Below the pieces are notes generated by a model. The model worked only from the letters and a program-made list of their open reading frames with translations. It was not told the origin of the DNA and searched no databases. Positions 7,774-15,093 of a stretch of 64,000 bases of DNA are shown here, one piece after another (the stretch's first letter is position 1; each line of letters opens with the position of its first letter). Position numbers and translations under genes: made by a program. Location: the NCBI RefSeq assembly GCF_010671595.1, contig NZ_JAABOP010000001.1, forward strand, positions 1,364,001 through 1,428,000, written 5' to 3'. This stretch comes from Muriicola jejuensis. GTDB taxonomy: Bacteria; Bacteroidota; Bacteroidia; Flavobacteriales; Flavobacteriaceae.

Positions 7774-7841
7774 TTAAGATAGGTCATCCTGTGGTGAAAG
7801 AGGTTAAAATTGTTGTGAAAGCCCGATAAATTGTGGTGAAA
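7774..7841 (-). promoter_or_regulatory. Candidate activator-dependent promoter with three 21-bp-spaced direct repeats
   Basis: Read on the plus strand, TGTGGTGAAA occurs at 7790-7799, TGTTGTGAAA at 7811-7820 and TGTGGTGAAA at 7832-7841, each exactly 21 bp apart. On the minus strand they precede a TATCTTAA box (7774-7781) and the start of the 42-residue protein at 7741; no TTG is present at the normal -33 distance. LytTR-type regulators are known to bind direct repeats about 21 bp apart. A LytTR site is therefore plausible but not proven. Confidence 0.5.
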
Positions 7842-8016
7842 CTGTAAACGGCAGGTCGTTCACCGATGATCTTCCAAAGTGAGAACTCAAATCGGGCACC
7901 CTCCACCTTATGACAGGGCGTATTTCCGTGTTAAATTTTGGGAATTCTCAATCGGGTGGAAGTCTCTTTTAAGGAAATATCATAGTTTTAATCCGTTCAA
8001 CCAAAACCCGATATCC

Positions 8017-8511
8017 ATGCTCAAGAAAATTGGCATACTCCTGCTCATAGCCCTTGTGGTCATTCAGTTTTTCCGCCCCGAAAAGAATGAAAGCAACGAC
8101 CTGACCTATGATATCAGCACAAAATACGAAGTACCCGAGGAGGTGGATAAGATCCTCAGGGTGAGCTGTAACGACTGCCACTCCAATAAGACAGAATACC
8201 CCTGGTATGCCGAGATACAGCCTGTAGGGTGGTGGTTGAATGATCATGTGGAAGACGGAAAAAGACATTTGAACTTCTCTGAACTTACCAAAAGACCTAT
8301 CGCCATACAGAACCATAAATTTGAGGAGACGGTGGAAATGGTAGAGGAAAAGGAAATGCCTCTGGAGAGTTATACCTATCTGGGTTTACACCCTGAGGCA
8401 AATCTTACGGATGCCCAGAGAGTGGTACTGATCCGCTGGGCAAAAGATCAAATGGCCTTCCTGGCAGAAAATTATCCTGTAGACAGCCTGGTCATGCCCA
8501 GGAGGAGATAG
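8017..8511 (+). CDS. Haem-binding domain protein (CxxCH), membrane-anchored
   Basis: A 164-residue protein starting at MLKKIGILLLIALVVIQFF, a signal or anchor helix; the open frame extends 46 codons upstream but that part has no signal character. The mature part contains VSCNDCHSNKTEYPWYAEIQ, a single CxxCH motif for covalent haem, then PVGWWLNDHVEDGKRHLNFS and a Met-containing stretch (EKEMPLESY) that may give the distal ligand. This is the pattern of the haem-binding domain family common in Bacteroidota (often annotated as cytochrome c-like, DUF-type haem_bd). It is probably periplasmic and involved in electron transfer. It converges exactly on the DoxX gene, stop to stop. Confidence 0.8.
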   Translation: MLKKIGILLLIALVVIQFFRPEKNESNDLTYDISTKYEVPEEVDKILRVSCNDCHSNKTEYPWYAEIQPVGWWLNDHVEDGKRHLNFSELTKRPIAIQNHKFEETVEMVEEKEMPLESYTYLGLHPEANLTDAQRVVLIRWAKDQMAFLAENYPVDSLVMPRRR

Positions 8512-8934
8512 TTATTTCTGCATTTTAAGGTAGTAATCCAGGGAATGTTTCCCGGAACCGTAGACCATAAAGAAGATACAGATCAGGAATACGATCAGGG
8601 CCTGTATCAAGTTGCTTACAATCATCACCCCAAGGAAATTGGTGAGGATGGCGCCGACCATAATGGGCAGTTGAAGTGCCACACTCCAGCGCGTCAGTAA
8701 TCCGATGATGATAAAGAAACCTCCCACAAAATGCGCTGCAGCCACGTAGTGTATGATCATCATGCTGCCAGGCAGATTGCGAAAAGGTTCCATCACCAGG
8801 GCCATGGCTTCGGAATCAGACATAAAATCCACCCCCTTTAAGATCAGAAAAACCCCGAGTGCCACCCGTAGCATGTCTAAGCCGTAGTACGTATGGGCAT
8901 TGGCCCATTTGTTCAGTGTTTTGATTGTTCCCAT
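8512..8934 (-). CDS. DoxX family membrane protein
   Basis: A 140-residue protein with four predicted transmembrane helices (DMLRVALGVFLILKGVDF, MIIHYVAAAHFVGGFFIIIG, LQLPIMVGAILTNFLGVM, LIQALIVFLICIFFMVYG). The early R-x-x-L-G-x-x-F pattern and helix spacing match DoxX/DoxD-like proteins. These are inner-membrane proteins linked in some organisms to quinone-dependent oxidation or thiol stress, but the function of most is unknown. It is a single gene on the minus strand whose stop abuts the stop of the haem-binding protein. Confidence 0.8.
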   Translation of the reverse strand: MGTIKTLNKWANAHTYYGLDMLRVALGVFLILKGVDFMSDSEAMALVMEPFRNLPGSMMIIHYVAAAHFVGGFFIIIGLLTRWSVALQLPIMVGAILTNFLGVMIVSNLIQALIVFLICIFFMVYGSGKHSLDYYLKMQK

Positions 8935-9001
8935 TTGGCCGATGTTTAGGATTACCTAGTATAAGGTACTGATTATTAGGGAGATCACAAAACAAATTCT
9001 G

Positions 9002-9526
9002 CTACTCTTTCCCGGATTCCGGGAGGGACAGCTTTTCCGTATCCACCCATTTTCCGTGATCCCTCAAAAGGCTCCTGAGCTTAGGTGTGATCACATTTTG
9101 GCAAAAGGGTTTGGCGGGGTCCTTGCGGTAGTAATCCAGGTAATTCTCGGTATTCCCTTTAAATTCCCGGAATAGTAAGACACGGGTAAGGATCTTTTCC
9201 CGGTAGCCCTCTTGCAGGGCCTGTATGACCTTTTCGGCTTCTGCCTTTTGTTCTGCTGAAAAAACATAGACTGCAGACCGGTATTTATATCTCAGGCCGT
9301 GGGAAGAGGTGCAACTGTGAGTAGAGAGGTGTATCTGAAGCAAGGCATTTACAGGCAGTTGTTCCGGATTAAAATCGAGCAAAATCGCCTCTGAGAACGT
9401 CGGTGCCTCCAAGGCTGCGATCCATCCCTGCTGCACGTTGGAAACACCGCGCAAAGACTGGAAGATCGCTTCGGTACACCAGTGGCATCCTCCACCCAGC
9501 CCTATCTTTTGAACCATGGTCTTCAT
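9002..9526 (-). CDS. msrA: Peptide-methionine (S)-S-oxide reductase
   Basis: MsrA reduces the S epimer of methionine sulfoxide in proteins and free methionine, using thioredoxin, in the cytoplasm. The 174-residue protein has the catalytic motif GGGCHWCTEAIFQ near residue 13; the usual Phe after the Cys is His here. It continues with RGVSNVQQGWIAA, DFNPEQLPVNALLQIHLSTH and SHGLRYKYRSAVYVFS, matching the MsrA core (the usual DPT-x-x-x-RQG-x-D region is altered to SCTSSHGLRYKYRS). The divergence suggests a subfamily of MsrA. The start at 9526 keeps a short N-terminus before the motif. A TACCTTTG box lies just upstream. Confidence 0.8.
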   Translation of the reverse strand: MKTMVQKIGLGGGCHWCTEAIFQSLRGVSNVQQGWIAALEAPTFSEAILLDFNPEQLPVNALLQIHLSTHSCTSSHGLRYKYRSAVYVFSAEQKAEAEKVIQALQEGYREKILTRVLLFREFKGNTENYLDYYRKDPAKPFCQNVITPKLRSLLRDHGKWVDTEKLSLPESGKE

Positions 9527-9540
9527 CCGTTTTCAAAGAA

Positions 9541-9548
9541 CAAAGGTA
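9541..9548 (-). promoter_or_regulatory. Probable -7 box of msrA
   Basis: On the minus strand TACCTTTG fits the Bacteroidota -7 consensus TAnnTTTG and lies about 15 bases before the msrA start codon. No TTG is visible at the normal upstream spacing, so the assignment is tentative. Confidence 0.4.
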
Positions 9549-9596
9549 GTAAGCCCTGTAGAAATGTTCTTTTCATTCCTTCCTGATTCGGATAAA

Positions 9597-9634
9597 TTAA
9601 AAACCCCCGTGAAAAACATTCCACAGGGGTTTTG
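9597..9634 (-). terminator. Rho-independent terminator after mscL
   Basis: AAACCCCCGTG and CACAGGGGTTTT form a strong stem around an A-rich loop. On the minus strand it ends in a T-run, 26 bases after the mscL stop. It could act in both directions. Confidence 0.8.
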
Positions 9635-9659
9635 TCTAGTATGGTATGAATCCTAAAGC

Positions 9660-10064
9660 TTATTTCTTTTTAAGCAGGTCGCGGATCTCAGCCAAAAGGT
9701 CTTCCTGACTCGGGCCTTTAGGAGCAGGAGGAGGGGGAGGCGTTTTGGTCTTGTTATACGCTTTGATGATGACAAACATCACCAATCCCACGATCACAAG
9801 GTTTACGAGGGTGTTGATCCATGCACCATAGCGAATGGCATTCTCGGCGATGGCACCGGCTTCACCCGCTACGCCTGAGGCTTCGGTAAGGACGAACTTC
9901 AGGTTGGCAAAATCCACCCCTCCGGTAAATTCCCCGACGACAGGCATGACGATGTCGTTCACAAATCCATTGACCACCTGGCCAACAGCCCCGGCCATGA
10001 TCACGGCTACGGCAAATTCAATGACATTGCCGGTCATAATGAAATTCTTGAATTCTTTTAGCAT
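9660..10064 (-). CDS. mscL: Large-conductance mechanosensitive channel
   Basis: MscL forms a homopentameric inner-membrane pore that opens under membrane tension and protects against hypo-osmotic shock. The 134-residue protein has the hallmark N-terminus LKEFKNFIMTGNVIEFAVAV, pore helix TM1 with VIMAGAVGQVVNGFVNDIVM, a periplasmic loop, TM2 (INTLVNLVIVGLVMFVIIKA) and a cytoplasmic proline linker (PPPPPAPKGPS) before the C-terminal helix EDLLAEIRDLLKKK. Length and motifs are normal for the family. The start follows directly from the conserved first residues. A strong terminator follows the gene. Confidence 0.95.
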   Translation of the reverse strand: MLKEFKNFIMTGNVIEFAVAVIMAGAVGQVVNGFVNDIVMPVVGEFTGGVDFANLKFVLTEASGVAGEAGAIAENAIRYGAWINTLVNLVIVGLVMFVIIKAYNKTKTPPPPPAPKGPSQEDLLAEIRDLLKKK

Positions 10065-10113
10065 AGTGTTGAAATTAAATGATTAGTGTTAACAATAAAA
10101 ACTCGTATGTACT

Positions 10114-11040
10114 TTAAAACATATAGCTCAGACCCAGTGTCCAATAGGTTTGCAATTCGTTATCCACCGTGTCGAATGTTTCGGTCGTATTCCCAAGAGT
10201 ATTGACGGAGTAGTTGAGGGCTTCCTGCTTGTTGTTCCTCAAGCCGAATTCGAATCCTACTCCTATCATTTTCCACAGGGTGTAGGAAAAGGAATTGATC
10301 CAGGTCCAGTTGCTGAGGTCTCCGCTTTCGTAGCTCTGGAAGAGAGAGAGGTTACTCTTGTAATTGATAGCGCCTACCTGCCGGGTGTAATCCGCAACGA
10401 TCTTGGCTCCAAGGGAAGAGTTGAAGATCGTGTCCTCACTGCTGAATACAAAGTTGTAGTTAAGAGGGTGGATCACAACCACCAGGTTATCTGTGGGGGT
10501 CCAGGTACCTCCCACCCCTATGTCGAGGTATCCGGGATCGTTAAAATTGTTCAGGATGGTGGTTCGGTATTCCCCCAGGGTGGAAACCGCAAAACTCTTG
10601 CTGAGCCTCCAGCCATAGAGGGAGGTGATGTTGAAGACATCGGTGGCTTCCCTGAAACTGTCGGAGTCTGCGGGGTCGTCCTTGTCATCCAGTTTTACCC
10701 ACTGCAGGTTTACATTGGCGGAGTTTCTCCAAAAGAACTTCTCTTCCTTTAAGTTGGCAAAGGCGTTGACGGTAAAGCCAATATTTCCGGCAGAGTTATT
10801 AGGGAATCCCTGCGCATACCAGTTGCTGAAACTCGAAAGATTTACCCCTATGGTACCAAAGGCCCCGGTCTTCCACCCGGGCAGGGCATCGATCTGTGCC
10901 TGTATGGCATTGGCCCGGCCCTGAATGGCCCCTATGGAATCCTTTTTGGTCTTCAGCTCTGCCTTGAGCTCTGCCTCACTCTGGGAAAAAGCAAAAAACC
11001 CTGTGAGCAAGAGCAGTGCGAGTAATCCTGTTTTTTTCAT
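10114..11040 (-). CDS. DUF3078 outer-membrane beta-barrel protein
   Basis: A 308-residue protein with a signal peptide (MKKTGLLALLLLTGFFAFSQ, cleaved after SQ as is usual in Bacteroidota). A short coiled coil follows (EAELKAELKTKKDSI...RANAIQAQIDAL). Then comes a barrel: WKTGAFGTIGVNLSSFSNWY, alternating strands with terminal aromatic residues, and the C-terminal strand TYWTLGLSYMF. The motif with SxFxNWxxGG-like WYAQGFPNNSAG is the DUF3078 signature. Function is unknown; the family is outer-membrane and mostly confined to Bacteroidota. It lies between mscL and a small membrane protein on the same strand but is probably transcribed alone. Confidence 0.85.
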   Translation of the reverse strand: MKKTGLLALLLLTGFFAFSQSEAELKAELKTKKDSIGAIQGRANAIQAQIDALPGWKTGAFGTIGVNLSSFSNWYAQGFPNNSAGNIGFTVNAFANLKEEKFFWRNSANVNLQWVKLDDKDDPADSDSFREATDVFNITSLYGWRLSKSFAVSTLGEYRTTILNNFNDPGYLDIGVGGTWTPTDNLVVVIHPLNYNFVFSSEDTIFNSSLGAKIVADYTRQVGAINYKSNLSLFQSYESGDLSNWTWINSFSYTLWKMIGVGFEFGLRNNKQEALNYSVNTLGNTTETFDTVDNELQTYWTLGLSYMF

Positions 11041-11273
11041 AGTTCAATAGATTTTATTCAGGGCAATAATAATTAAAATTCCTATATATCTGAGCCATAA
11101 GGAAATAAACAGACCGGGCTTTTACCCCTTTGCGATAGAAGGAGGAAATTAGCCTACAGGGGTGATGAGGCAGTGATATCAAAGTACATTCCCGGTTTTG
11201 GAATGGTTTACTTGACCTTTTAATAATGGGATGAAGACTTTTTCTAACAAACGGATTCCATGGCCCTGGATGT
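11041..11273. other. Non-coding spacer
   Basis: No gene is supported between the DUF3078 gene and the terminator at 11274. The stretch can be read as a minus-strand open frame, but its composition is unlike neighbouring proteins and it runs through the terminator hairpin. It presumably holds the promoter of the DUF3078 gene, which I cannot place. Confidence 0.5.
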
Positions 11274-11304
11274 AAAAAATCCGGCTGTAAATAAGCCGGA
11301 TTTT
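11274..11304 (-). terminator. Rho-independent terminator of the small membrane protein gene
   Basis: AATCCGGC and GCCGGATT form a perfect stem around a TGTAAATAA loop. On the minus strand it is followed by a run of six T. It lies 66 bases after the stop of the 58-residue gene, which supports that gene as a real transcription unit. Confidence 0.85.
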
Positions 11305-11370
11305 CCAGTGCTAATTGATAGAATTGTACAGATCTATAATGCCGTTCAGCCATTACCAACAGGGCAGTCC

Positions 11371-11547
11371 TTACCTGACAGCCAGGGAGGTGTCAAATTG
11401 ATGTAAGGAGGAAGCAACATAGAGTTCGGCTTCTTTGGCTAATTCAGCAGAATACTCCTGGTAGGCTAAAATAACGAGGGTGATCATCGCGATCAAAAAC
11501 AACCCCGTTAACATCCTGGCACCAAACAGTCTTACAGTGTTATCCAT
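11371..11547 (-). CDS. 58-residue single-pass membrane protein
   Basis: Starting at ATG 11547 the protein reads MDNTVRLFGARMLTGLFLIA and continues through one hydrophobic helix (MLTGLFLIAMITLVILAYQ, residues 12-30) to a polar C-terminal tail (EYSAELAKEAELYVASSLHQ). A TTG codon 12 residues earlier is possible but less likely. I recognise no family. Support for a gene comes from a clean hydrophobic segment with a positive N-terminal flank and a strong downstream terminator at 11274. The orientation is probably N-in. Confidence 0.6.
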   Translation of the reverse strand: MDNTVRLFGARMLTGLFLIAMITLVILAYQEYSAELAKEAELYVASSLHQFDTSLAVR

Positions 11548-11693
11548 CAGTTCACTTAATTGGTATACTATAAAGTTAAACAAAAGTTAATAAATTAACA
11601 AAGTCTTAACAAGATAAACTTTTTAACAATCCTTTTCCGTCCTCTTTAGGGACTCTTGAATTTATCCGTATCTTGATGGTTTGGGATTCCTCT

Positions 11694-12755
11694 ATGAAAG
11701 CGTTCCGGGCGAAAATATTGATCTTACTTTTTTTGTTGATACCTACTTTGTATCAACATGCTCAGGAGGATTCGTCCAATAGCTCGGCAGAGGCACTACC
11801 GGAACTTTTCCGAAAGGATGCCCCCCTGAAGGTCCGACTCCAATATTCCAACAAATCACTGAAACGGGACACCAATGACAGCACCTATCTGCAGTCCATG
11901 ATCTGGTTCTCGGATGGTGAGCTTTGGGATTCCCTGCCGGCCGACCTGAGGGCCAGGGGGAATTTTCGGCGTAAGACCTGTTATTTCGCCCCTTTGAAGA
12001 TCAGGATCAAAAGGTCGAAAAGCTCTTCTACCCCATTCCAGGGTAGTGAGAAACTGAAAATGGTACTCCCGTGCCAGCTCGATCGGAACACAGGGGATTA
12101 CGTCCTCAGAGAATACCTGGCGTACAAGATATTTGAACGACTTGCCCCTTTCCATTTCAAGACCCGGCTGGCCGAGGTTACTCTAATAGAGGATAAGGGG
12201 AGACGAGAGGTTACTCATGAGTTTTATGGGTTTCTTATTGAGGATATGGACCACCTCTGTAAACGGTATGAGGGGCAGGAAGTCAAAAGGCTGATCCACC
12301 CTTTGCAACAGGACGACCTGGCCTCCGCTCAGAACGACCTTTTTGAATTCATGATCGCCAATACGGATTTTTCAACTACTCAACAACACAATCAGAAACT
12401 CCTGTTCGTCAAAAAGAGGATCATCCCGTTGCCATACGATTTTGACATGTCAGGCCTGGTGAATGCCCCTTATGCCGCTGTCACCAATATTCAAAATCTC
12501 GAAGGTTCCATCACCCAGGTCACAGACAGGATCTACAAAGGATATGAACGGGACACGGCCTTGCTGCAAAACGTTCGCCGCGACTTCCTGCAGAAACGTC
12601 CCGAAATACTGTCGGAATTGGAAGCACTTGAAACGTACTTTCAGGATCCACTGCAATACAGGGAGGCCTATGAGTTCCTGGAATCATTTTTTAGCATCCT
12701 GGAAGATGAAAAAAAGTTCGAAAGGCAGGTCCTGAACCGTTTAAGATCCCGCTAA
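11694..12755 (+). CDS. Exported protein with remote similarity to CotH-type kinases
   Basis: Using the ATG at 11694, the 353-residue protein starts with a signal peptide MKAFRAKILILLFLLIPTLY and QHA cleavage region. Landmarks are LRARGNFRRKTCYFAPLKIR (about residues 88-107), LREYLAYKIFERLAPFHFKT, FEFMIANTDFSTTQQHNQKL and PLPYDFDMSGLVNAPY. The order of an RGN segment, an I-x-N-x-D segment followed by HNxxL, and a DFD motif parallels CotH-like and related exported kinase-fold proteins; this is inference and I know no assay for this family. It is likely periplasmic or surface-exposed. Its 3' end overlaps the convergent transglycosylase gene by 15 bases. Confidence 0.6.
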   Translation: MKAFRAKILILLFLLIPTLYQHAQEDSSNSSAEALPELFRKDAPLKVRLQYSNKSLKRDTNDSTYLQSMIWFSDGELWDSLPADLRARGNFRRKTCYFAPLKIRIKRSKSSSTPFQGSEKLKMVLPCQLDRNTGDYVLREYLAYKIFERLAPFHFKTRLAEVTLIEDKGRREVTHEFYGFLIEDMDHLCKRYEGQEVKRLIHPLQQDDLASAQNDLFEFMIANTDFSTTQQHNQKLLFVKKRIIPLPYDFDMSGLVNAPYAAVTNIQNLEGSITQVTDRIYKGYERDTALLQNVRRDFLQKRPEILSELEALETYFQDPLQYREAYEFLESFFSILEDEKKFERQVLNRLRSR

Positions 12756-14204
12756 GCTGAGATTTTCCGGTTCTTCCCTGTCGATGAATTTCCGATAGTG
12801 ATCGTACCGCTGGAAGATCTGTTCCACGTACTGAAAGGGTTCCAGGCCTCGTACATAGCCAAATTTTACAACTTCGTGGTTGTAGTTCTGTGGGAAACTC
12901 AAAGCCAGGATCATCTCAGCGACGTTTCCATCCCATACCGTATCCTTAAGCCCTTTTACCTGAGCCAGGTTCTGAGCATCGAGCACATGGCTGTAACCGC
13001 AATTGTAAGAGGCCAGGGTAAATTTGATCCGCTGTACGGAATCCGCGATATGGGAGAAGTTCTCATACAGCTGCCCCAGGTAATGTGTTCCGGCACGGAT
13101 CACTTCCCCTGCATCCGCCGTGGCGGTAACACCCAGTTCCTCTGCGGTATCGGGCATGAGCTGCATCAGGCCTTTTGCGCCTGACCAGGACTGGGCTTCG
13201 GGATCGAAACGGGATTCCTGGTAAATGAGGGAAGCCAGGAGCCTCCAATCCCACCCTAGTTTGCGGGAATTCTCCTTGATAATCGGGTCGAACCTGCTGA
13301 TCTGTTTCTGGTTCAGGCTGTAAAAAGGACTGTTCACACGCCTCCTGAAATTCCTTTTGTTCTTGAAATATTTGTTGTAGATCACGTAGTAGTCGTCCTG
13401 TTTTTTTTCCTTCTGGATCCAAAGGTTGGTGGCTTTCAACAGGTCCTTGGACCCCGGTCTCAGCGCCCAGGCGATGCGTTGGGAGAAACTCAGAGGCACT
13501 TCCACATCCAGGTCCGGATAATAGGATGCGTTGATACTCGCCAGGTTTTTGTCTGCAAGGGTGTATTTGATCTCCCCGTCAGCTACCATTTTGATGATCT
13601 CATCCGTGGTGATATTCCCCCTCAGGGTATCAATAACGATTTCTCCCCCTATCTCCCTGGAAAGGTTTCGAATCCTTTTGAAGTATGAGGAGTTCTTGCG
13701 GACGGAAACGGTATCTCCAATAAGTTCTATGGGGTCACTGATCATAGCCTCTTTGATCTGATCCCTCGTCATCTGCCTCCACCCTTCGGGTTTGCGCTGT
13801 ACCAGAACCTGTTCTGTGATATAGAGGAATTCAGAAAAGGCCACTTCCTGTTTTCGTTCAGCAGTGATTGCCAGGCCATGGGCTACGATATCCACCGTTC
13901 CCTTCTTGAGCTCATTGAGCATCTCATCCAGATCTCGGGAAACGTGTAACTCGAGTTCCACACCCAGGTCGTCCGCCAGGCGCTTGAGCAGTTCATATTC
14001 GTATCCCATTGGCTGGCCTCTGTACAGGAAGTAACTGGTGGCGCTATACGCGATCAGGGCCCTTAATTTGCCATCGGCCTGGATCTCAGTGAGGTCCCTG
14101 CCGGCTGCCAGTTCAGCCATTCTCTTTTCCCTGTTCTGCCTGAATCCCTCACAGGAGATCAGCAACAGACAAAAGAGCAAAAGGTATTTTTTAAAATTGC
14201 TCAT
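12741..14204 (-). CDS. MltF-like membrane-bound lytic transglycosylase
   Basis: A 487-residue lipoprotein-type protein (signal YLLLFCLLLISC, Cys about residue 19). Residues about 40-275 form a periplasmic solute-binding-protein domain (GKLRALIAYSATSYFLYRGQ, GYEYELLKRLADDLGVELEL). About residues 300-450 carry an SLT lysozyme-like domain with catalytic Glu in SLIYQESRFDPEAQSWSGAK, then GLMQLMPDTAEELGV and LASYNCGYSH. This two-domain layout is that of MltF, which cleaves peptidoglycan glycan strands to 1,6-anhydromuropeptides; the binding domain regulates activity. The gene is monocistronic and its stop region overlaps the convergent exported-protein gene. Confidence 0.9.
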   Translation of the reverse strand: MSNFKKYLLLFCLLLISCEGFRQNREKRMAELAAGRDLTEIQADGKLRALIAYSATSYFLYRGQPMGYEYELLKRLADDLGVELELHVSRDLDEMLNELKKGTVDIVAHGLAITAERKQEVAFSEFLYITEQVLVQRKPEGWRQMTRDQIKEAMISDPIELIGDTVSVRKNSSYFKRIRNLSREIGGEIVIDTLRGNITTDEIIKMVADGEIKYTLADKNLASINASYYPDLDVEVPLSFSQRIAWALRPGSKDLLKATNLWIQKEKKQDDYYVIYNKYFKNKRNFRRRVNSPFYSLNQKQISRFDPIIKENSRKLGWDWRLLASLIYQESRFDPEAQSWSGAKGLMQLMPDTAEELGVTATADAGEVIRAGTHYLGQLYENFSHIADSVQRIKFTLASYNCGYSHVLDAQNLAQVKGLKDTVWDGNVAEMILALSFPQNYNHEVVKFGYVRGLEPFQYVEQIFQRYDHYRKFIDREEPENLSLAGS

Positions 14205-14270
14205 GACCTCAGTTCGCTTATCCGGTTAAGCCGGCAAAGCAGATGTAAAATACTAATTTTTGTGAAATAA

Positions 14271-15029
14271 CTACCTGAGCAAGAGTATCAGAGCGCCTAA
14301 AGCGGTCAAGATCAGGATCATCTTGCGATAGAATCCTTCCCGTATCACCTTGACAAGCCTGACGCCGAGAAATAATCCCAGCCCAACACCGGGCAGGAGC
14401 ATGGCATTGATCAGGAGGGTTTCAGGAGTTATGGTTTTCCAGACCAGAATATGGAAGGGGAGTTTAAACAGATTGATGAAAAAGAAAACCCAGGCTGCCG
14501 TACCTATGAATTCGTTCTTTGGAAGCCTCATGGCCAGGAAAAAAATGTTGGAGAATGCCCCTGCAAGGTTCCCTATCATCGTTGTAATACCTGCAAGGAT
14601 TCCCATAAACCCTCCAAAGCTCCAGTGCGAAGGGACTACCTTCGATTTGCGAAGATCCCACCAGGTCATCATAGCCACACTTGCCAGGATCACGATGACC
14701 ATCCATACCTTAAACCTATCCTCCGGGAGGTCGTTGCCCAGAAACACCCCTATGACAACTCCGCACATCATCCAGGGCAGGAACCGCCTGATGTAATTCC
14801 AGCGTGCGTGCTTGTTGTAATAGACCACCGCAAAAATATCGCCCACGACGAAGAGAGGAACCAGAAGACCGGTTGAGGCACGAGCCCCGAATCCAAGGGC
14901 CATCAGCGTGATAATGATCACGGCGATCCCTTTGATGCCCGACTTTGAGATGCCCAGCACCACGGAAGCCACATAGGCGAGTATCCAGGATGTAAGGCTG
15001 ATTTCCAAGGCGACGGGTATAATTCCCAT
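14271..15029 (-). CDS. TauE/SafE family anion exporter
   Basis: A polytopic protein of 252 residues from ATG 15029 (MGIIPVALEISLTSWILAYV). An earlier ATG at 15107 would overlap the divergent symporter start and add 26 residues without helix character, so the shorter form is preferred. It has the repeated TauE signature: GISKSGIKGIAVIIITLMAL in the first half, and MGILAGITTMIGNLAGAFSN in the second, each with glycine-rich helices. The family (sulfite exporter/sulfoacetate) moves small anions across the inner membrane; the substrate here is unknown. It is divergent to the sodium symporter gene and may share the intergenic region 15030-15093. Confidence 0.85.
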   Translation of the reverse strand: MGIIPVALEISLTSWILAYVASVVLGISKSGIKGIAVIIITLMALGFGARASTGLLVPLFVVGDIFAVVYYNKHARWNYIRRFLPWMMCGVVIGVFLGNDLPEDRFKVWMVIVILASVAMMTWWDLRKSKVVPSHWSFGGFMGILAGITTMIGNLAGAFSNIFFLAMRLPKNEFIGTAAWVFFFINLFKLPFHILVWKTITPETLLINAMLLPGVGLGLFLGVRLVKVIREGFYRKMILILTALGALILLLR

Positions 15030-15093
15030 TAGCGGGTCGGATAAAGGTATCCCAAAAAATAATATCTTTAGCCACTGACCAACGTATGACCTT

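Noticed and set aside
11054-11359. Minus-strand frame of 101 codons
   Set aside because: It runs across the terminator hairpin at 11274 and has no recognisable pattern.
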